A DNA stretch of 64,000 nucleotides from an uncultured Collinsella sp. (lineage in GTDB: Bacteria > Actinomycetota > Coriobacteriia > Coriobacteriales > Coriobacteriaceae): assembly GCA_938005465.1 (NCBI GenBank), contig CALLNU010000029.1, positions 23,654 to 87,653 of the forward strand, read 5' to 3'. This document shows, in pieces, positions 55,909 to 64,000 of the stretch; position 1 is the stretch's first letter; each line of letters opens with the position of its first letter. The notes beneath the pieces were generated by a model. The model did not search any database, was not told the DNA's origin, and worked only from the letters and a program-made list of their open reading frames with translations. Both the position numbers and the translations under genes were made by a program.

Positions 55909-56832
55909 CTAGCAGGCGGCCATGATGGGGGCAGCGACCTGCTTCTTACGGGAGAGGACGCCCGGCATCCAGACGCCGTCGTGCTCGTCGACAATGCCCA
56001 GGCCCTTCTGAGCGGCCTCGGTCTCGCCCTCGAGCAGGACCTGCGAGCCCTCCTCCATGATGTCGGTGATGCACAGGACGATGCCGTCGGCACCCTTCTC
56101 GGCGGCGTAGGCGCGCATGGCCTCGCGGACCTCGTCGATCATGCCGAGCGCGCGGCTCTTGTCGACGGTCTCGTACTGGCCGATGAGCAGCTTCTTGCCG
56201 GCGGGCTCGAACATCTTGATGTCGTTGCCGACCATCTCGGCAGCGGTGAAGGAGCCGGACGGACGGGTGAGGAAGACCTCCATGCCAAACTTGACCGGGT
56301 CGACGCCCACCTGCTCGCCGAGCTTGGCGGCGACGGCGCGGTCGACATCGGTGGTGGTGGGGCTCTTGAGCATGAGCGTGTCGGTCATCATGGCCGAGAG
56401 CAGCAGCTTGGCCTGGACGTCGGAAAGCTCAACGCCGAGCACGCCGGCGAGCTTGGTGACGATGGTGCAGCTGGAGCCCCAGGGCAGGCAGATGTAGTGC
56501 AGCGGGCCGGCGGTCTCGAAGTCGCCGATGCGGTGATGATCGACGACGCCAAAGACCGTGGCGTCCTTAAGGCCGGCGACGGACTGGGCAGACTCGTTGT
56601 GGTCGGTGAGGACGACGAGCTGACCAGCCTCGACGGACTCGATCACGCGGGGCTCGGCGATGCCGGCGTCGGCGAGCAGCTTGGCGGACTCGGCCGGAAG
56701 CTGACCAAGGGCGCAGGCCTCGTAGGTGTTGCCGGCATACTCAACCTGGTTGAGCAGCTGGGACAGGACGACGGCGCTCATGATGGCGTCGTTATCGGGG
56801 TTCTGGTGACCAAAGACAAGAACGTTTGCCAT
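55909..56832 (-). CDS. ppaC: Manganese-dependent inorganic pyrophosphatase
   Basis: A 307-residue family II pyrophosphatase (DHH family), splitting pyrophosphate to phosphate. Metal ligands are visible in VFGHQNPDNDAI (His8, Asp12, Asp14), VVLTDHNE and VVDHHRIGDF; the C-terminal DHHA2 domain follows with RPSGSFTAAEMVGNDIK. No regulatory CBS domains are inserted. Single-gene unit with its own terminator. Confidence 0.95.
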   Translation of the reverse strand: MANVLVFGHQNPDNDAIMSAVVLSQLLNQVEYAGNTYEACALGQLPAESAKLLADAGIAEPRVIESVEAGQLVVLTDHNESAQSVAGLKDATVFGVVDHHRIGDFETAGPLHYICLPWGSSCTIVTKLAGVLGVELSDVQAKLLLSAMMTDTLMLKSPTTTDVDRAVAAKLGEQVGVDPVKFGMEVFLTRPSGSFTAAEMVGNDIKMFEPAGKKLLIGQYETVDKSRALGMIDEVREAMRAYAAEKGADGIVLCITDIMEEGSQVLLEGETEAAQKGLGIVDEHDGVWMPGVLSRKKQVAAPIMAAC

Positions 56833-56949
56833 GGATATCCTCCACTTGATATGTGTACTTGGACGTAGCTATGGTAGCACGCCGATGCCGAGCCTTCGCA
56901 GACGGAAGGGCCACGGCATATTTTGGGGCGCAGGCACGGGGGCCAAGGC

Positions 56950-57000
56950 TGTCCCTTTTGCACCATGTTGGTGCAATGTAACCTGTCCCCCTTGCACCAG
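56950..57000. repeat. Intergenic repeat with TTGCACCA palindrome
   Basis: CTGTCCC-TTTTGCACCA and CCTGTCCC-CCTTGCACCA are direct repeats about 34 bp apart, and TTGCACCA-TGT-TGGTGCAA forms a perfect hairpin (56958-56976). It lies just after the glucokinase stop and could end its transcript. Confidence 0.6.
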
Positions 57001-57954
57001 CTATTTACCGGCAGCGCGCAGGGCTACGTAGGCGGCACCGATGATGCCGGCGTCGTTTCCGAGCGAAGCGACCTTAATGGGCGTCTCGCGCGAGGCGGAA
57101 AGCGCGTAGCGCTGGAAGTGCTCGCGAACTGCGTCGAGGTAGACATCGGCCGAGGCAGACGCACCGCCGCCGATCAGGAACATCTCGGGGTCGACCACGT
57201 TGGCAATAAGCGCCAGTGCGCGGCCGAGATAGTCGGCCATGGTATCGGCCGCGGCCAGCGCGAGCTTGTCGCCCTCGCGACAAGCCTGGAACACGTCCTT
57301 GGAATCGGAGGGGCCGGTCAGCTCGATGGGCTCGACGCCCGCCTTCTTGCACTCGGCAAGGTAGTTGCTCACCACGCCGGTGGCGCTGGAATACTGCTCC
57401 AGGTGGCCATGGCCGCCGCAGCCGCAGGTGCGCTCCTCGGCCGGGTTCAGGCACATGTGGCCAATCTCGCCGCCAGCACCCACAACGCCCGATACCACGT
57501 CGCCGTTAACGATAACGCCGCCGCCCACGCCGGTACCAATGGTGACCATCACCACGTTCTGTACGCCCTTGGCAGAGCCGAGCCAGGCCTCGCCCATAGC
57601 AGCAGCGTTGGCGTCGTTCTCGTACTTAACGACCGCATCGGGGCAGTGCTCCTGAATGGCGACCCTCAGCTCGGGCAGGTTAATGGCAATGTTGGCCTTG
57701 ACCTTGGCATCGCCCGACGCCGGGATGGGACACGGAACGGCCAGGCCAATGCCCGCCACAAAGGCACGCGGAATCTGTGCCTTGGCGACCACCTGGTCGA
57801 TAGCCTCGGTCACCGCGGCAAAGCCCGCAGCGTCAACGATAGGAGGCGTGGGCACGCTGGCCTTGGCAAGCAGGTTGCCGTCCTCGTCGAACAGGCCCTC
57901 CTTAACCGAAGTGCCGCCGACGTCGATGCCGATGTAGTACTGCTTAGGTTCCAT
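57001..57954 (-). CDS. ROK-family glucokinase
   Basis: A 317-residue ROK kinase, phosphorylating glucose released by hydrolases of this region or others. From the ATG at 57954 it begins MEPKQYYIGIDVGGTSVKEG (phosphate motif), then VKYENDANAAAMGE with the catalytic Asp, VTIGTGVGGGVIVNG, and the zinc site EIGHMCLNPAEERTC followed by GCGGHGHLEQY. In the latter the last cysteine of CxCGxxGC is His. GlcK is the best label, but other hexose or amino-sugar kinases of the ROK family are possible. AAAGGCGGG lies about 8 nt before the start. Confidence 0.9.
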   Translation of the reverse strand: MEPKQYYIGIDVGGTSVKEGLFDEDGNLLAKASVPTPPIVDAAGFAAVTEAIDQVVAKAQIPRAFVAGIGLAVPCPIPASGDAKVKANIAINLPELRVAIQEHCPDAVVKYENDANAAAMGEAWLGSAKGVQNVVMVTIGTGVGGGVIVNGDVVSGVVGAGGEIGHMCLNPAEERTCGCGGHGHLEQYSSATGVVSNYLAECKKAGVEPIELTGPSDSKDVFQACREGDKLALAAADTMADYLGRALALIANVVDPEMFLIGGGASASADVYLDAVREHFQRYALSASRETPIKVASLGNDAGIIGAAYVALRAAGK

Positions 57955-58021
57955 GGGAGCCCGCCTTTCTCGTTTAAACATTGCCTGTATGGTACCGCTC
58001 CCAAGGCAAAAACCTACCAAA

Positions 58022-58054
58022 AAGGGACAGGTTTGTTTTGGCAGGTTTTATCTG
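58022..58054. repeat. Intergenic repeat GGTTTG-TTTGGCAGGTT, copy 1
   Basis: GGTTTGTTTTGGCAGGTTTT (58029 onward) is nearly identical to GGTTTGCTTTGGCAGGTT at 61912-61929. A partial inverse (AACCTACCAAA) stands just to the left at 58011. Confidence 0.6.
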
Positions 58055-58099
58055 GGGTAACGCAATTGGCTGCCCAACAGGCCGCGCAAGACCATCCCC

Positions 58100-58138
58100 A
58101 AAAATAAAGGCGCCGGGAGGCGGAGGCTCCCGGCGCCC
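58100..58138 (-). terminator. Terminator of the cellobiose-type PTS operon
   Basis: GGCGCCGGGAG pairs with CTCCCGGCGCC and is followed by TTTATTTTT on the minus strand. Confidence 0.9.
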
Positions 58139-58195
58139 GTCAAAGGGACTATGTTGTCTGTTGGACCGCACGGTCCGTCGCGGCGATAACGCCGA

Positions 58196-58528
58196 CTAGG
58201 CCTGAAGTGCCTGCAGCTGCTTGTGAACCTCGATGAGCTCCGTCGCCATGACGCGCATGGTCTCGGTGCCGGCCATCTGGTCCTCGGCATGCAGCAAAAT
58301 CAACGGGGCCTCGCCGTTACGTTCGCCGTTGGCCTCCTTCTTCAGAAGCCCCATGTGAACATCGTGGCCACCGTTATAGGCCTCGTCGCCCTGCTTGATA
58401 AGCTCCTCGGCGGCGTCAAAATCGCCCTCCTTGGCCTTTTGCACGGCATTGATGTACATGCTCTTGGCGGTACCGACGTAGCTGATGATCTCAAAGCAGG
58501 TCATCTGCAGTTCGTTCATATCCTCCAT
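58196..58528 (-). CDS. PTS cellobiose/lactose-type EIIA component
   Basis: A 110-residue Lac-family EIIA. The active His80 is in LILLHAEDQMAGT, with Asp83 as metal ligand, and CFEIISYVGTAKSMYINA is the usual first helix. I chose the ATG at 58528, with AGGTG 6 nt upstream; an ATG three codons on is too near GGAGG, and a GTG at 58537 directly abuts the EIIB stop. It serves the separate EIIB and EIIC encoded upstream in the same operon. Confidence 0.9.
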   Translation of the reverse strand: MEDMNELQMTCFEIISYVGTAKSMYINAVQKAKEGDFDAAEELIKQGDEAYNGGHDVHMGLLKKEANGERNGEAPLILLHAEDQMAGTETMRVMATELIEVHKQLQALQA

Positions 58529-58537
58529 GCAGAGCAC

Positions 58538-58840
58538 CTAGCCCATCACGCTGACGCAGTGGTCGATGATGCCGGCAGCGTTCATGCGGCCGTAGTCGAC
58601 CATGTTGATGACCTCGACCGGAAAACGACCGGCGGCCTCCTTCTCAAAATCGCCCTTGGTGTAGCCGATCTGCGGACCAAGCAGCAACATGTCGCACTCG
58701 TCCAGGTGATCGTGGGCCTCGTTCATGGGACGAGCCTCGACCTCAATATCCAGACCACGGTTTGCAACCTCGGCCTGCATCTTCTGGACCAGCAGGCTCG
58801 TGGACATACCGGCATTGCAGCAGAGCATGATCTTCTTCAT
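58538..58840 (-). CDS. PTS cellobiose-type EIIB component
   Basis: A 100-residue EIIB of the Lac family, cytoplasmic. The phosphorylated cysteine is Cys8 in IMLCCNAGMSTSLLV; Cys7 beside it is not part of the standard motif. LLLGPQIGYTKGDFEKEA is the second family segment. The EIIA gene follows without a gap, and the EIIC gene lies 162 bp upstream after a GC hairpin. Confidence 0.93.
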   Translation of the reverse strand: MKKIMLCCNAGMSTSLLVQKMQAEVANRGLDIEVEARPMNEAHDHLDECDMLLLGPQIGYTKGDFEKEAAGRFPVEVINMVDYGRMNAAGIIDHCVSVMG

Positions 58841-58942
58841 GGTTTCCTCCTTATAACTGCGCGGCGCGCAGACGACAACTGGTTTTATTCCTTGCGGCTA
58901 TTGTGCCCACCCCCCCCGCATCTTTACACAAGGGAGAGAGCT

Positions 58943-58973
58943 GCGGGCACCGGCGCCGCGTACCGGCGCCCGC
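58943..58973 (-). other. Stem-loop between EIIC and EIIB genes
   Basis: GCGGGCGCCGG pairs with CCGGTGCCCGC around TACGCGGCG-type bases, and no T-run follows; a run of eight C lies at 58910-58917. It may protect the upstream or downstream message part rather than end transcription. Confidence 0.5.
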
Positions 58974-59002
58974 AAAGGTGAAAGGGACGAACGTTAGGCG
59001 TT

Positions 59003-60346
59003 CTACTCGGCGAGAGCCTCCTGCTTGGCGATTGCCTTCTCGGAAATCTTCATAAAGGGCAGGTAGACGGCCATGCCAATGACAATCTCGATAGCCTGCC
59101 ACACGCCAGCGCGCCAGTCAAAGCCCGTAGCGAGCAGGGCATTGATGACGGGAGGCATGGTCCAGGGCACCTGGGCGATGCAGGGGCTGATGATGCCTGC
59201 GCAGGTAAGGCCATAGGTGATGCCGATGAACAGGTCGGGAAGGAGGACAAACGGGATCATGAGCGGCAGGTTGTACACGATGGGGTAACCGTAGATAACC
59301 GGCTCGTTGATGTTGAACAGACCAGGCAGGATAGCCATCTTGGAAACGGTCTCGGAAGCCTTGTTTTTGGAGAACAGGAGCGTGTCGAGCAGGAGCATGA
59401 GGGTGCAGCCCGAGCCGCCGATGAGGGCGAAGCTGTTAACGATCTGCATGTTCATGTAGTGATCGGGCTGGATGGTGCCACCGGCGGCAAAGGTAGCCAT
59501 GTTGTCGACGATGAGCATGGTCAGGATCGGCTCGACGGTAGCGCCAGAGATGGTGGACTGGTGAATACCGACGCAGAACAGCAGGTTAGCAAGGGTGTAG
59601 ATGAGGATAACAGCCCACGGACCAGCGTTCATGATGCTCTTGAGCGGGTTGGAGATGCACGTGGAGATGATGGTGCACAGATCGGTGCCGGCGCCCACGG
59701 CGAGCAGGGCTGCGGCAAGAGCGAAGACCGCGAGGTTAAGCAGCATCGGAATCATGACGTTGAAGGAGTTGGAGACCGCGGGAGGCACGCCCTCGCCCAG
59801 CTTAACCTTGAGCTTCTCGACGCCAGAAATCTTGATGAAGAGCGAGACGGAAAGCAGGGCGATGATAATAGCCGAGAACAGACCGTTGGTGCCGGTGTTG
59901 GCAGTCGAAAGGGCGCCCGTGACCTCGGCGGAGGTGATCTTGTCGGTGAGCAGTGGGCTCGTGGCGGCAAGCGTGGCGGTGATCTGCTGCGGCATCATGA
60001 TGACGAAGGCAGAGATAGCGACGACCATGCAAGCAAGCGGATTATCGAAGCGCTTGTTCTTAGCGAGGCTGTAGCCAATCAATCCGGCCAAGATAATAGC
60101 AGAGACGTTGAGGGTGCCCAGCGTAATCGCCGAACCCCACGTCTGAAGGTTGGCAAGGCCCGCCGCATCGAGCGGGAACAGAGGGAACACGACGTTGTTA
60201 ATAAGAACCGCGATACCCGCAAGGATATAGAGCGGCGTGATGGTCGCGAAGGCGTCACGCAGGGAACGCAGGTGAACCTGGTTTCCCACCTTCGCAGAGA
60301 CCTCGGCAAACTTGTCGAGGAAGCTCTTTCCGTTGTCACTGGCCAT
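59003..60346 (-). CDS. PTS cellobiose-type EIIC component
   Basis: A 447-residue EIIC of the Lac family (CelB/ChbC type), about ten membrane helices. Motifs include FCVGIHQSTISGATVEPILT and GLFNINEPVIYGYPIVYNLPL, matching the sugar-binding NEP motif. Unlike modules 1-3 it is not fused to EIIB. Substrates of this group are cellobiose, chitobiose or other beta-glucosides, in agreement with the GH1 gene upstream. It starts 121 bp after that gene in the same direction. Confidence 0.93.
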   Translation of the reverse strand: MASDNGKSFLDKFAEVSAKVGNQVHLRSLRDAFATITPLYILAGIAVLINNVVFPLFPLDAAGLANLQTWGSAITLGTLNVSAIILAGLIGYSLAKNKRFDNPLACMVVAISAFVIMMPQQITATLAATSPLLTDKITSAEVTGALSTANTGTNGLFSAIIIALLSVSLFIKISGVEKLKVKLGEGVPPAVSNSFNVMIPMLLNLAVFALAAALLAVGAGTDLCTIISTCISNPLKSIMNAGPWAVILIYTLANLLFCVGIHQSTISGATVEPILTMLIVDNMATFAAGGTIQPDHYMNMQIVNSFALIGGSGCTLMLLLDTLLFSKNKASETVSKMAILPGLFNINEPVIYGYPIVYNLPLMIPFVLLPDLFIGITYGLTCAGIISPCIAQVPWTMPPVINALLATGFDWRAGVWQAIEIVIGMAVYLPFMKISEKAIAKQEALAE

Positions 60347-60466
60347 GATTGCTCCTAACTTTCAAATCCGGCCTTTTCCTATGCGCACGGTGGTCTGTCG
60401 CCCTCTGCCACCAGATGTGCCATGTGTTGCGCGCGGCGGCGCGCGGTCTGGACGTTCGTCCGGTCG

Positions 60467-61867
60467 CTAAACAACCACGTGGGTCGTGGCGACCTGTTTG
60501 AGCCAGGCCGCCGACTTCTTAAGACGGCGCTTATAGCCATCCATCAGATCGACCTCGACAAAGCCATAGCGATTCTTAAAGGCATTGGCCCAAGACCAGT
60601 TATCGATGACGGCCCAATAATGGTATCCGCGGCACTTGGCGCCCTCGTCGATGGCCTTGGCCACCCACTCCAGGTGCTGACGTACAAAGTCGACGCGGTA
60701 GTCATCCTGGATGGTTCCTTCGGCGTCACGGTTCTTGTATTCGTCCATGATGCCGATGCCGTTCTCGGAAACGAACCACTCAAGATCGGGATAGTTCTTG
60801 GCGCAGTCCATGCCAAAGTCGTAGAGGCCCTGCGGGTAGATCTCCCAGCCGCGGCTCTCGTTCATAACGGCGTCGGGCCATACGTACTCGTCGGCAAAGT
60901 GCGGCAGGCCGTACTGGTCAATCTTGCTCGCCGGCGCCTGAACGCGCGTGGGGTGGTAGTAGTTGCAGCCAAGCCAGTCGACAACACCCTGCTTGAGAAT
61001 CTCTTGGTCGCCGGCACGGAACGGGAGCTTAACGCCGCCCTCGTCTAGGCTGTCGAGCACGTCGGCAGGAAGCTCGCCCTTGGTAATGAGGTCGAGCCAC
61101 CAGCGGTTGTTGATGCCGCTGGTCATACGCACGGCCTCGAGGTCTGCCTCGCTGGGGTTCTCCTTGGTGTAGACCGGGGTAAAGCAGTTGATCATGCCGA
61201 TCTTGGCATCGGCGCGAATAGCGCCCTCGTCATAGGCGCGACGATAGTTGGCCACGGCCAGCGCATGCGCCAGCGAGATGTGATACTGCACGGTGCGGGC
61301 GCGGGTGAAGTCGTGGAGCTGCGGGAACCACACGCCCTCCTGATAGCGCTGCTCGGGCTCGACGATAGGCTCGTTAAAGGTGAACCAGTACTTGATCTCC
61401 TGGCCAAACTCGTGGAAGGCGACGTCGGCGTAATGCGCGTAAGCCTCGACGACCTCACGGCTCTCCCAGCCGCCACGGTTAAAGAGGTAGGTGGGCATGT
61501 CAAAGTGGTACAAGTTGACAAACGGCTCCAGGCCGGCCTCGCGAGAAGCGCGGAACAACTCGTGATACCACGCAGCGCCCTCCTCATTAAGGTTGCCGTC
61601 GGCATCGAGCAGACGGCTCCACTGGATGGAAGTGCGATAGGTATCCAGGCCCAAGTCCCTCAAAATGCGAAAGTCTTCCTGGTACTTGGCCATAAAGTCA
61701 TTGCCGGCATAAGAGCCAACGCAGTTGTAAAACGAACCCAGATCCTGGATGGACCAGGTGTCCCACAGGTTCTCGAGCTTGCCGCCCTGGTTCCACTGAC
61801 CCTCAGTCTGCGGGCCGGACATAGCAGCGCCAAAGAAGAAGTCGTTGGGCAGCTGATACTGTGCCAT
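60467..61867 (-). CDS. GH1 6-phospho-beta-glucosidase-like enzyme
   Basis: A 466-residue GH1 hydrolase (ATG at 61867, after GAGGA). Acid/base Glu166 is in FTFNEPIVEP and nucleophile Glu368 in FVSENGIGIMD. It belongs to another GH1 branch than the three module enzymes: it opens DFFFGAAMSGPQTEGQW, has the usual Asn-Glu-Pro and ends with IDNWSWANAFKNRYGF, where Ser, Lys and Tyr for phosphate binding remain. As first gene of the operon with cellobiose-type EIIC, EIIB and EIIA it should split the phosphorylated beta-glucoside. Specificity is inferred from context. Confidence 0.9.
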   Translation of the reverse strand: MAQYQLPNDFFFGAAMSGPQTEGQWNQGGKLENLWDTWSIQDLGSFYNCVGSYAGNDFMAKYQEDFRILRDLGLDTYRTSIQWSRLLDADGNLNEEGAAWYHELFRASREAGLEPFVNLYHFDMPTYLFNRGGWESREVVEAYAHYADVAFHEFGQEIKYWFTFNEPIVEPEQRYQEGVWFPQLHDFTRARTVQYHISLAHALAVANYRRAYDEGAIRADAKIGMINCFTPVYTKENPSEADLEAVRMTSGINNRWWLDLITKGELPADVLDSLDEGGVKLPFRAGDQEILKQGVVDWLGCNYYHPTRVQAPASKIDQYGLPHFADEYVWPDAVMNESRGWEIYPQGLYDFGMDCAKNYPDLEWFVSENGIGIMDEYKNRDAEGTIQDDYRVDFVRQHLEWVAKAIDEGAKCRGYHYWAVIDNWSWANAFKNRYGFVEVDLMDGYKRRLKKSAAWLKQVATTHVVV

Positions 61868-61910
61868 CAAAGTCCTCGCTTTCGTGTTCTAGAGCTTCCG
61901 GTTGGAGACG

Positions 61911-61985
61911 GGTTTGCTTTGGCAGGTTATCCGGCGCGGGCGCGCACCGGTTATACCGATATCCAACCCACCAAAACAAAACCGG
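61911..61985. repeat. Intergenic repeat GGTTTG-TTTGGCAGGTT, copy 2, with inverted arm
   Basis: GGGTTTGCTTTGGCAGGTT (61911-61929) and AACCCACCAAAACAAAACC (61966-61984) form imperfect inverted arms around a GC-rich centre, in the upstream gap of the GH1 gene. Confidence 0.6.
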
Positions 61986-62053
61986 CCCCAAACAGTCAAT
62001 CCTGTTCTGCGGTAGGATTCCGTTTGTTGCTTAAACTATAGCGCTCTAATTTT

Positions 62054-62149
62054 AAAAGTAAAGCGTCTTTTTCTTTTTTCTTTCTCGAACTTCTTAGATA
62101 AAAGTAATATGGGTGCCCTGTTGAGGGTTATACTTACTTTTGTATTCAA
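62054..62149 (+). promoter_or_regulatory. Divergent promoter region of the GntR gene and the GH1 operon
   Basis: Within the 303-bp gap, AAAAGTAA occurs at 62054 and 62101 and inverted (TTACTTTT) at 62135, probable GntR binding boxes. A weak promoter TTGAGG (62122), 16 bp, TATTCA (62144) points to the GntR gene. Confidence 0.5.
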
Positions 62150-62170
62150 ATATGTCGGAAAGGAGGTTCC

Positions 62171-62890
62171 ATGATTCCCAAATACGAGGCGATAGCTGCA
62201 GATATTCGTCGGAGTATTGAGGATGGCGCTCTTAAACCGGGCGATAAGCTTCCCACCGTCGTTGAGTTCTGCGAGCTCTATAGCGTTTCCAAAATCACCG
62301 TCAAACGAGCTATCGAGCAAATCACCGAGGAAGGTCTTATTACCAGCCGTCGTGGATCGGGTACCTACGTTAAGGACACGGCGGGACTTCCCGGCCAGGC
62401 GTTTTTCCAGGGAAAAAACGACCGTGCCCAGGGTTTTTCGTATGAGCACCGCGGGGAGAAGGTGACCTCGGTGGTCTACGATTTCTCGATTGTTAATCCA
62501 CCAGCGGACATCGCAGCCCAGCTGGGAATTGCCGAGGATGACTTTGCCTATCACGTCGTGCGCGTGCGTCAGGCCGATGAGAAGCCCATCGTTATCGAGT
62601 ACACCTACATGCCCCTCGAGCTGATTCCAGGGCTGAAAAAGAAGGATCTGTACGGATCGGTCTACCGCTTCATCCGCGAGCAATGTGGGCTGAAGATTTC
62701 GAGCTTCCACCGTACCATTCGCGCCGTGGCAGCAACCGAGGAAGAAGCCGAGCGTCTGGACACCAAACTTGGCTCTCCCCTGCTCGAGCTCACCCAAATT
62801 GGCTTTTTGGACAGCGGCGCCGCCTTTGAGTATTCGATCTCGCGCAACGTTGGCGACCGCTTTGAGTTGCACAACGTAACGTTGGCATAG
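62171..62890 (+). CDS. GntR-family regulator with UTRA domain (beta-glucoside type)
   Basis: A 239-residue repressor. Winged helix-turn-helix at residues 3-68 (IAADIRRSIEDGAL, LPTVVEFCELYSVSKITVKRAIEQI, RRGSGTYV), then UTRA domain with IEYTYMPLELIPGL and FEYSISRNVGDRFEL. AAGGAGG stands 5 nt before the ATG. It is divergent from the GH1-EIIC-EIIB-EIIA operon, which it most likely represses in the absence of a phosphorylated beta-glucoside. Confidence 0.92.
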   Translation: MIPKYEAIAADIRRSIEDGALKPGDKLPTVVEFCELYSVSKITVKRAIEQITEEGLITSRRGSGTYVKDTAGLPGQAFFQGKNDRAQGFSYEHRGEKVTSVVYDFSIVNPPADIAAQLGIAEDDFAYHVVRVRQADEKPIVIEYTYMPLELIPGLKKKDLYGSVYRFIREQCGLKISSFHRTIRAVAATEEEAERLDTKLGSPLLELTQIGFLDSGAAFEYSISRNVGDRFELHNVTLA

Positions 62891-62965
62891 GTTTTTGTAG
62901 TCACGCGGGCGCTCGTTTTGAGCAGTTTTACGCGGCGCCCCGCGCAACACAATGGGGGTATGAAT

Positions 62966-63898
62966 ATGTCCGATTTGATTAAACTGACGCCGATCTTCCA
63001 CGAGAAGATCTGGGGCGGCCGCCAGCTCGAAACCGTATTTGGTTACGACATTCCCGAGGGGCCCATCGGTGAGTGCTGGGCCATCTCGGCCCATCCCAAC
63101 GGCGACTGCCAGATCGCTGAGGGCCCGTACGCCGGTCACACGCTGTCATGGCTGTGGGCCGAGCACCGCGAGTTCTTTGGCAATTGCGAAGGCAGGGAGT
63201 TCCCGCTGCTCATTAAGATTCTGGACGCCAAGGACGACCTTTCAATCCAGATTCATCCCAACGACGAGTACGCCGCCAAGCACGAGAACGGCAGCCTGGG
63301 AAAAACCGAGTGCTGGTATGTGCTGGACTGCGAGCCCGGTGCCACGATCATCGTCGGCCAGCGCGCACATGACCGCGCCGAGGCCGCGCAGATGATCGAG
63401 GACGGCCGCTGGGACGACATGCTCAACGTACTGCCGATCCACAAGGGCGACTTTTTCCAGATTGATTCCGGTACCGTTCACGCCATCAAGGCCGGCACGC
63501 TCATTTTGGAAACGCAGCAGTCGTGCGACGTGACGTATCGCCTGTATGATTACGACCGCCCCGGCACCGACGGCAAACTGCGTCCCCTGCACATTGAGCA
63601 GAGCCTCGACTGCATAAACTTTGATGCTCAGGCTCCGACCGACGGCACGGTGACCGCACCCGAGGTGGACGGCGTGACCGAGCTCGAATCTTGCCCCTGC
63701 TACACCGTCGATCGCGTGCGCGTTAACGGCAGCAAGACCCTCGACCAGCGCTGGCCCTTCATGTGTCTGTCGGTCATCGACGGCGAAGGCACCATCTGCG
63801 GCGACCCCGTCCACAAGGGAAGCCACCTGCTGGCTCCGAGCACCGTCGGCTCCATCGACCTCGAAGGCAAGATGGAACTGATCGTCTCGCACCTGTAA
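62966..63898 (+). CDS. manA: Mannose-6-phosphate isomerase, class I
   Basis: A 310-residue phosphomannose isomerase, converting mannose-6-phosphate to fructose-6-phosphate. Two near ATGs exist; I chose 62966 as GGGGG lies 8 nt upstream, while 62960 is too near. Metal-binding motifs are LSIQIHPNDEYA (Gln, His), GKTECWYVLD (Glu) and SGTVHAIKAGTLILETQQS (His). The length matches the short bacterial class I form. It follows the GntR gene by 75 bp and may be cotranscribed. A hairpin GGAGAGCAC/GTGCTCTCC at 63976-63998 lies after it. Confidence 0.93.
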   Translation: MSDLIKLTPIFHEKIWGGRQLETVFGYDIPEGPIGECWAISAHPNGDCQIAEGPYAGHTLSWLWAEHREFFGNCEGREFPLLIKILDAKDDLSIQIHPNDEYAAKHENGSLGKTECWYVLDCEPGATIIVGQRAHDRAEAAQMIEDGRWDDMLNVLPIHKGDFFQIDSGTVHAIKAGTLILETQQSCDVTYRLYDYDRPGTDGKLRPLHIEQSLDCINFDAQAPTDGTVTAPEVDGVTELESCPCYTVDRVRVNGSKTLDQRWPFMCLSVIDGEGTICGDPVHKGSHLLAPSTVGSIDLEGKMELIVSHL

Positions 63899-64000
63899 GC
63901 TACCGGTCCCCGAGCGCTCGCCGGGACGGGGCGCGGGGTGTGGTCGCCTGCTCGGACAGTCCTGCTCGCACGGAGAGCACATTAAGTGCTCTCCGGCTCG

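Overview
The window looks like a chromosomal stretch of a gut actinobacterium of the class Coriobacteriia, most likely Collinsella. This rests on the high GC content, the many PTS sugar transporters with LacG-like hydrolases, the Coriobacteriia-style housekeeping genes (RicT/PSP1-holB-tmk, hypAB beside tat, a Man-family PTS containing yajC) and the repeated short intergenic palindromes. No rRNA, prophage, CRISPR array or complete insertion sequence was seen. The species call is an inference from gene content, not from a database match.

Positions 1-19408 are a sugar-uptake district. Three paralogous modules follow one another, each with a LacI-family repressor transcribed away from a fused Lac-family PTS EIICB and a GH1 6-phospho-beta-galactosidase-like enzyme: module 1 at 1442-6084, module 2 at 6346-11104, module 3 at 11438-16002. 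Only one Lac-type EIIA (889-1227) is present for all three. Each module has its own version of a LacI operator, all share a second direct-repeat motif with a 21-bp period, and the modules are separated by clusters of a 57-65 bp palindrome that occurs seven times at three convergent junctions. A DeoR regulator, a galactose mutarotase and an orphan Man-family EIIB whose active histidine is replaced by tyrosine follow.

Positions 19566-31490 hold a tRNA-Thr and an amino-sugar/tagatose-6-phosphate region: a YhcH-like protein, a nagA remnant, tagatose-6-phosphate kinase (lacC), a LacX-like mutarotase, flavodoxin, nagA, agaS, a GntR/UTRA repressor and a complete Man-family PTS (EIIA, YajC, EIIB, EIIC, EIID). 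Together these suggest N-acetylgalactosamine and galactoside use through tagatose-6-phosphate. A predicted GntR operator (CTGGT-4-ACCAG) precedes both agaS and the PTS operon.

Positions 31604-57954 are mainly housekeeping genes on the minus strand: a membrane-anchored SurA-like protein, NAD-isocitrate dehydrogenase, a HEAT-like protein, a beta-hydroxyacid dehydrogenase with a His/Cys-rich tail, DegV, HPF, a solute-binding lipoprotein with a long leader, ComF, RicT-like protein, HolB, Tmk, topoisomerase IA, HypB/HypA, TatC/TatA, a STAS protein, an aminotransferase, NhaA, manganese pyrophosphatase and a ROK glucokinase. Positions 58196-63898 hold a second sugar system: a GH1 6-phospho-beta-glucosidase with separate cellobiose-type EIIC, EIIB and EIIA, its divergent GntR regulator, and mannose-6-phosphate isomerase at the right edge.
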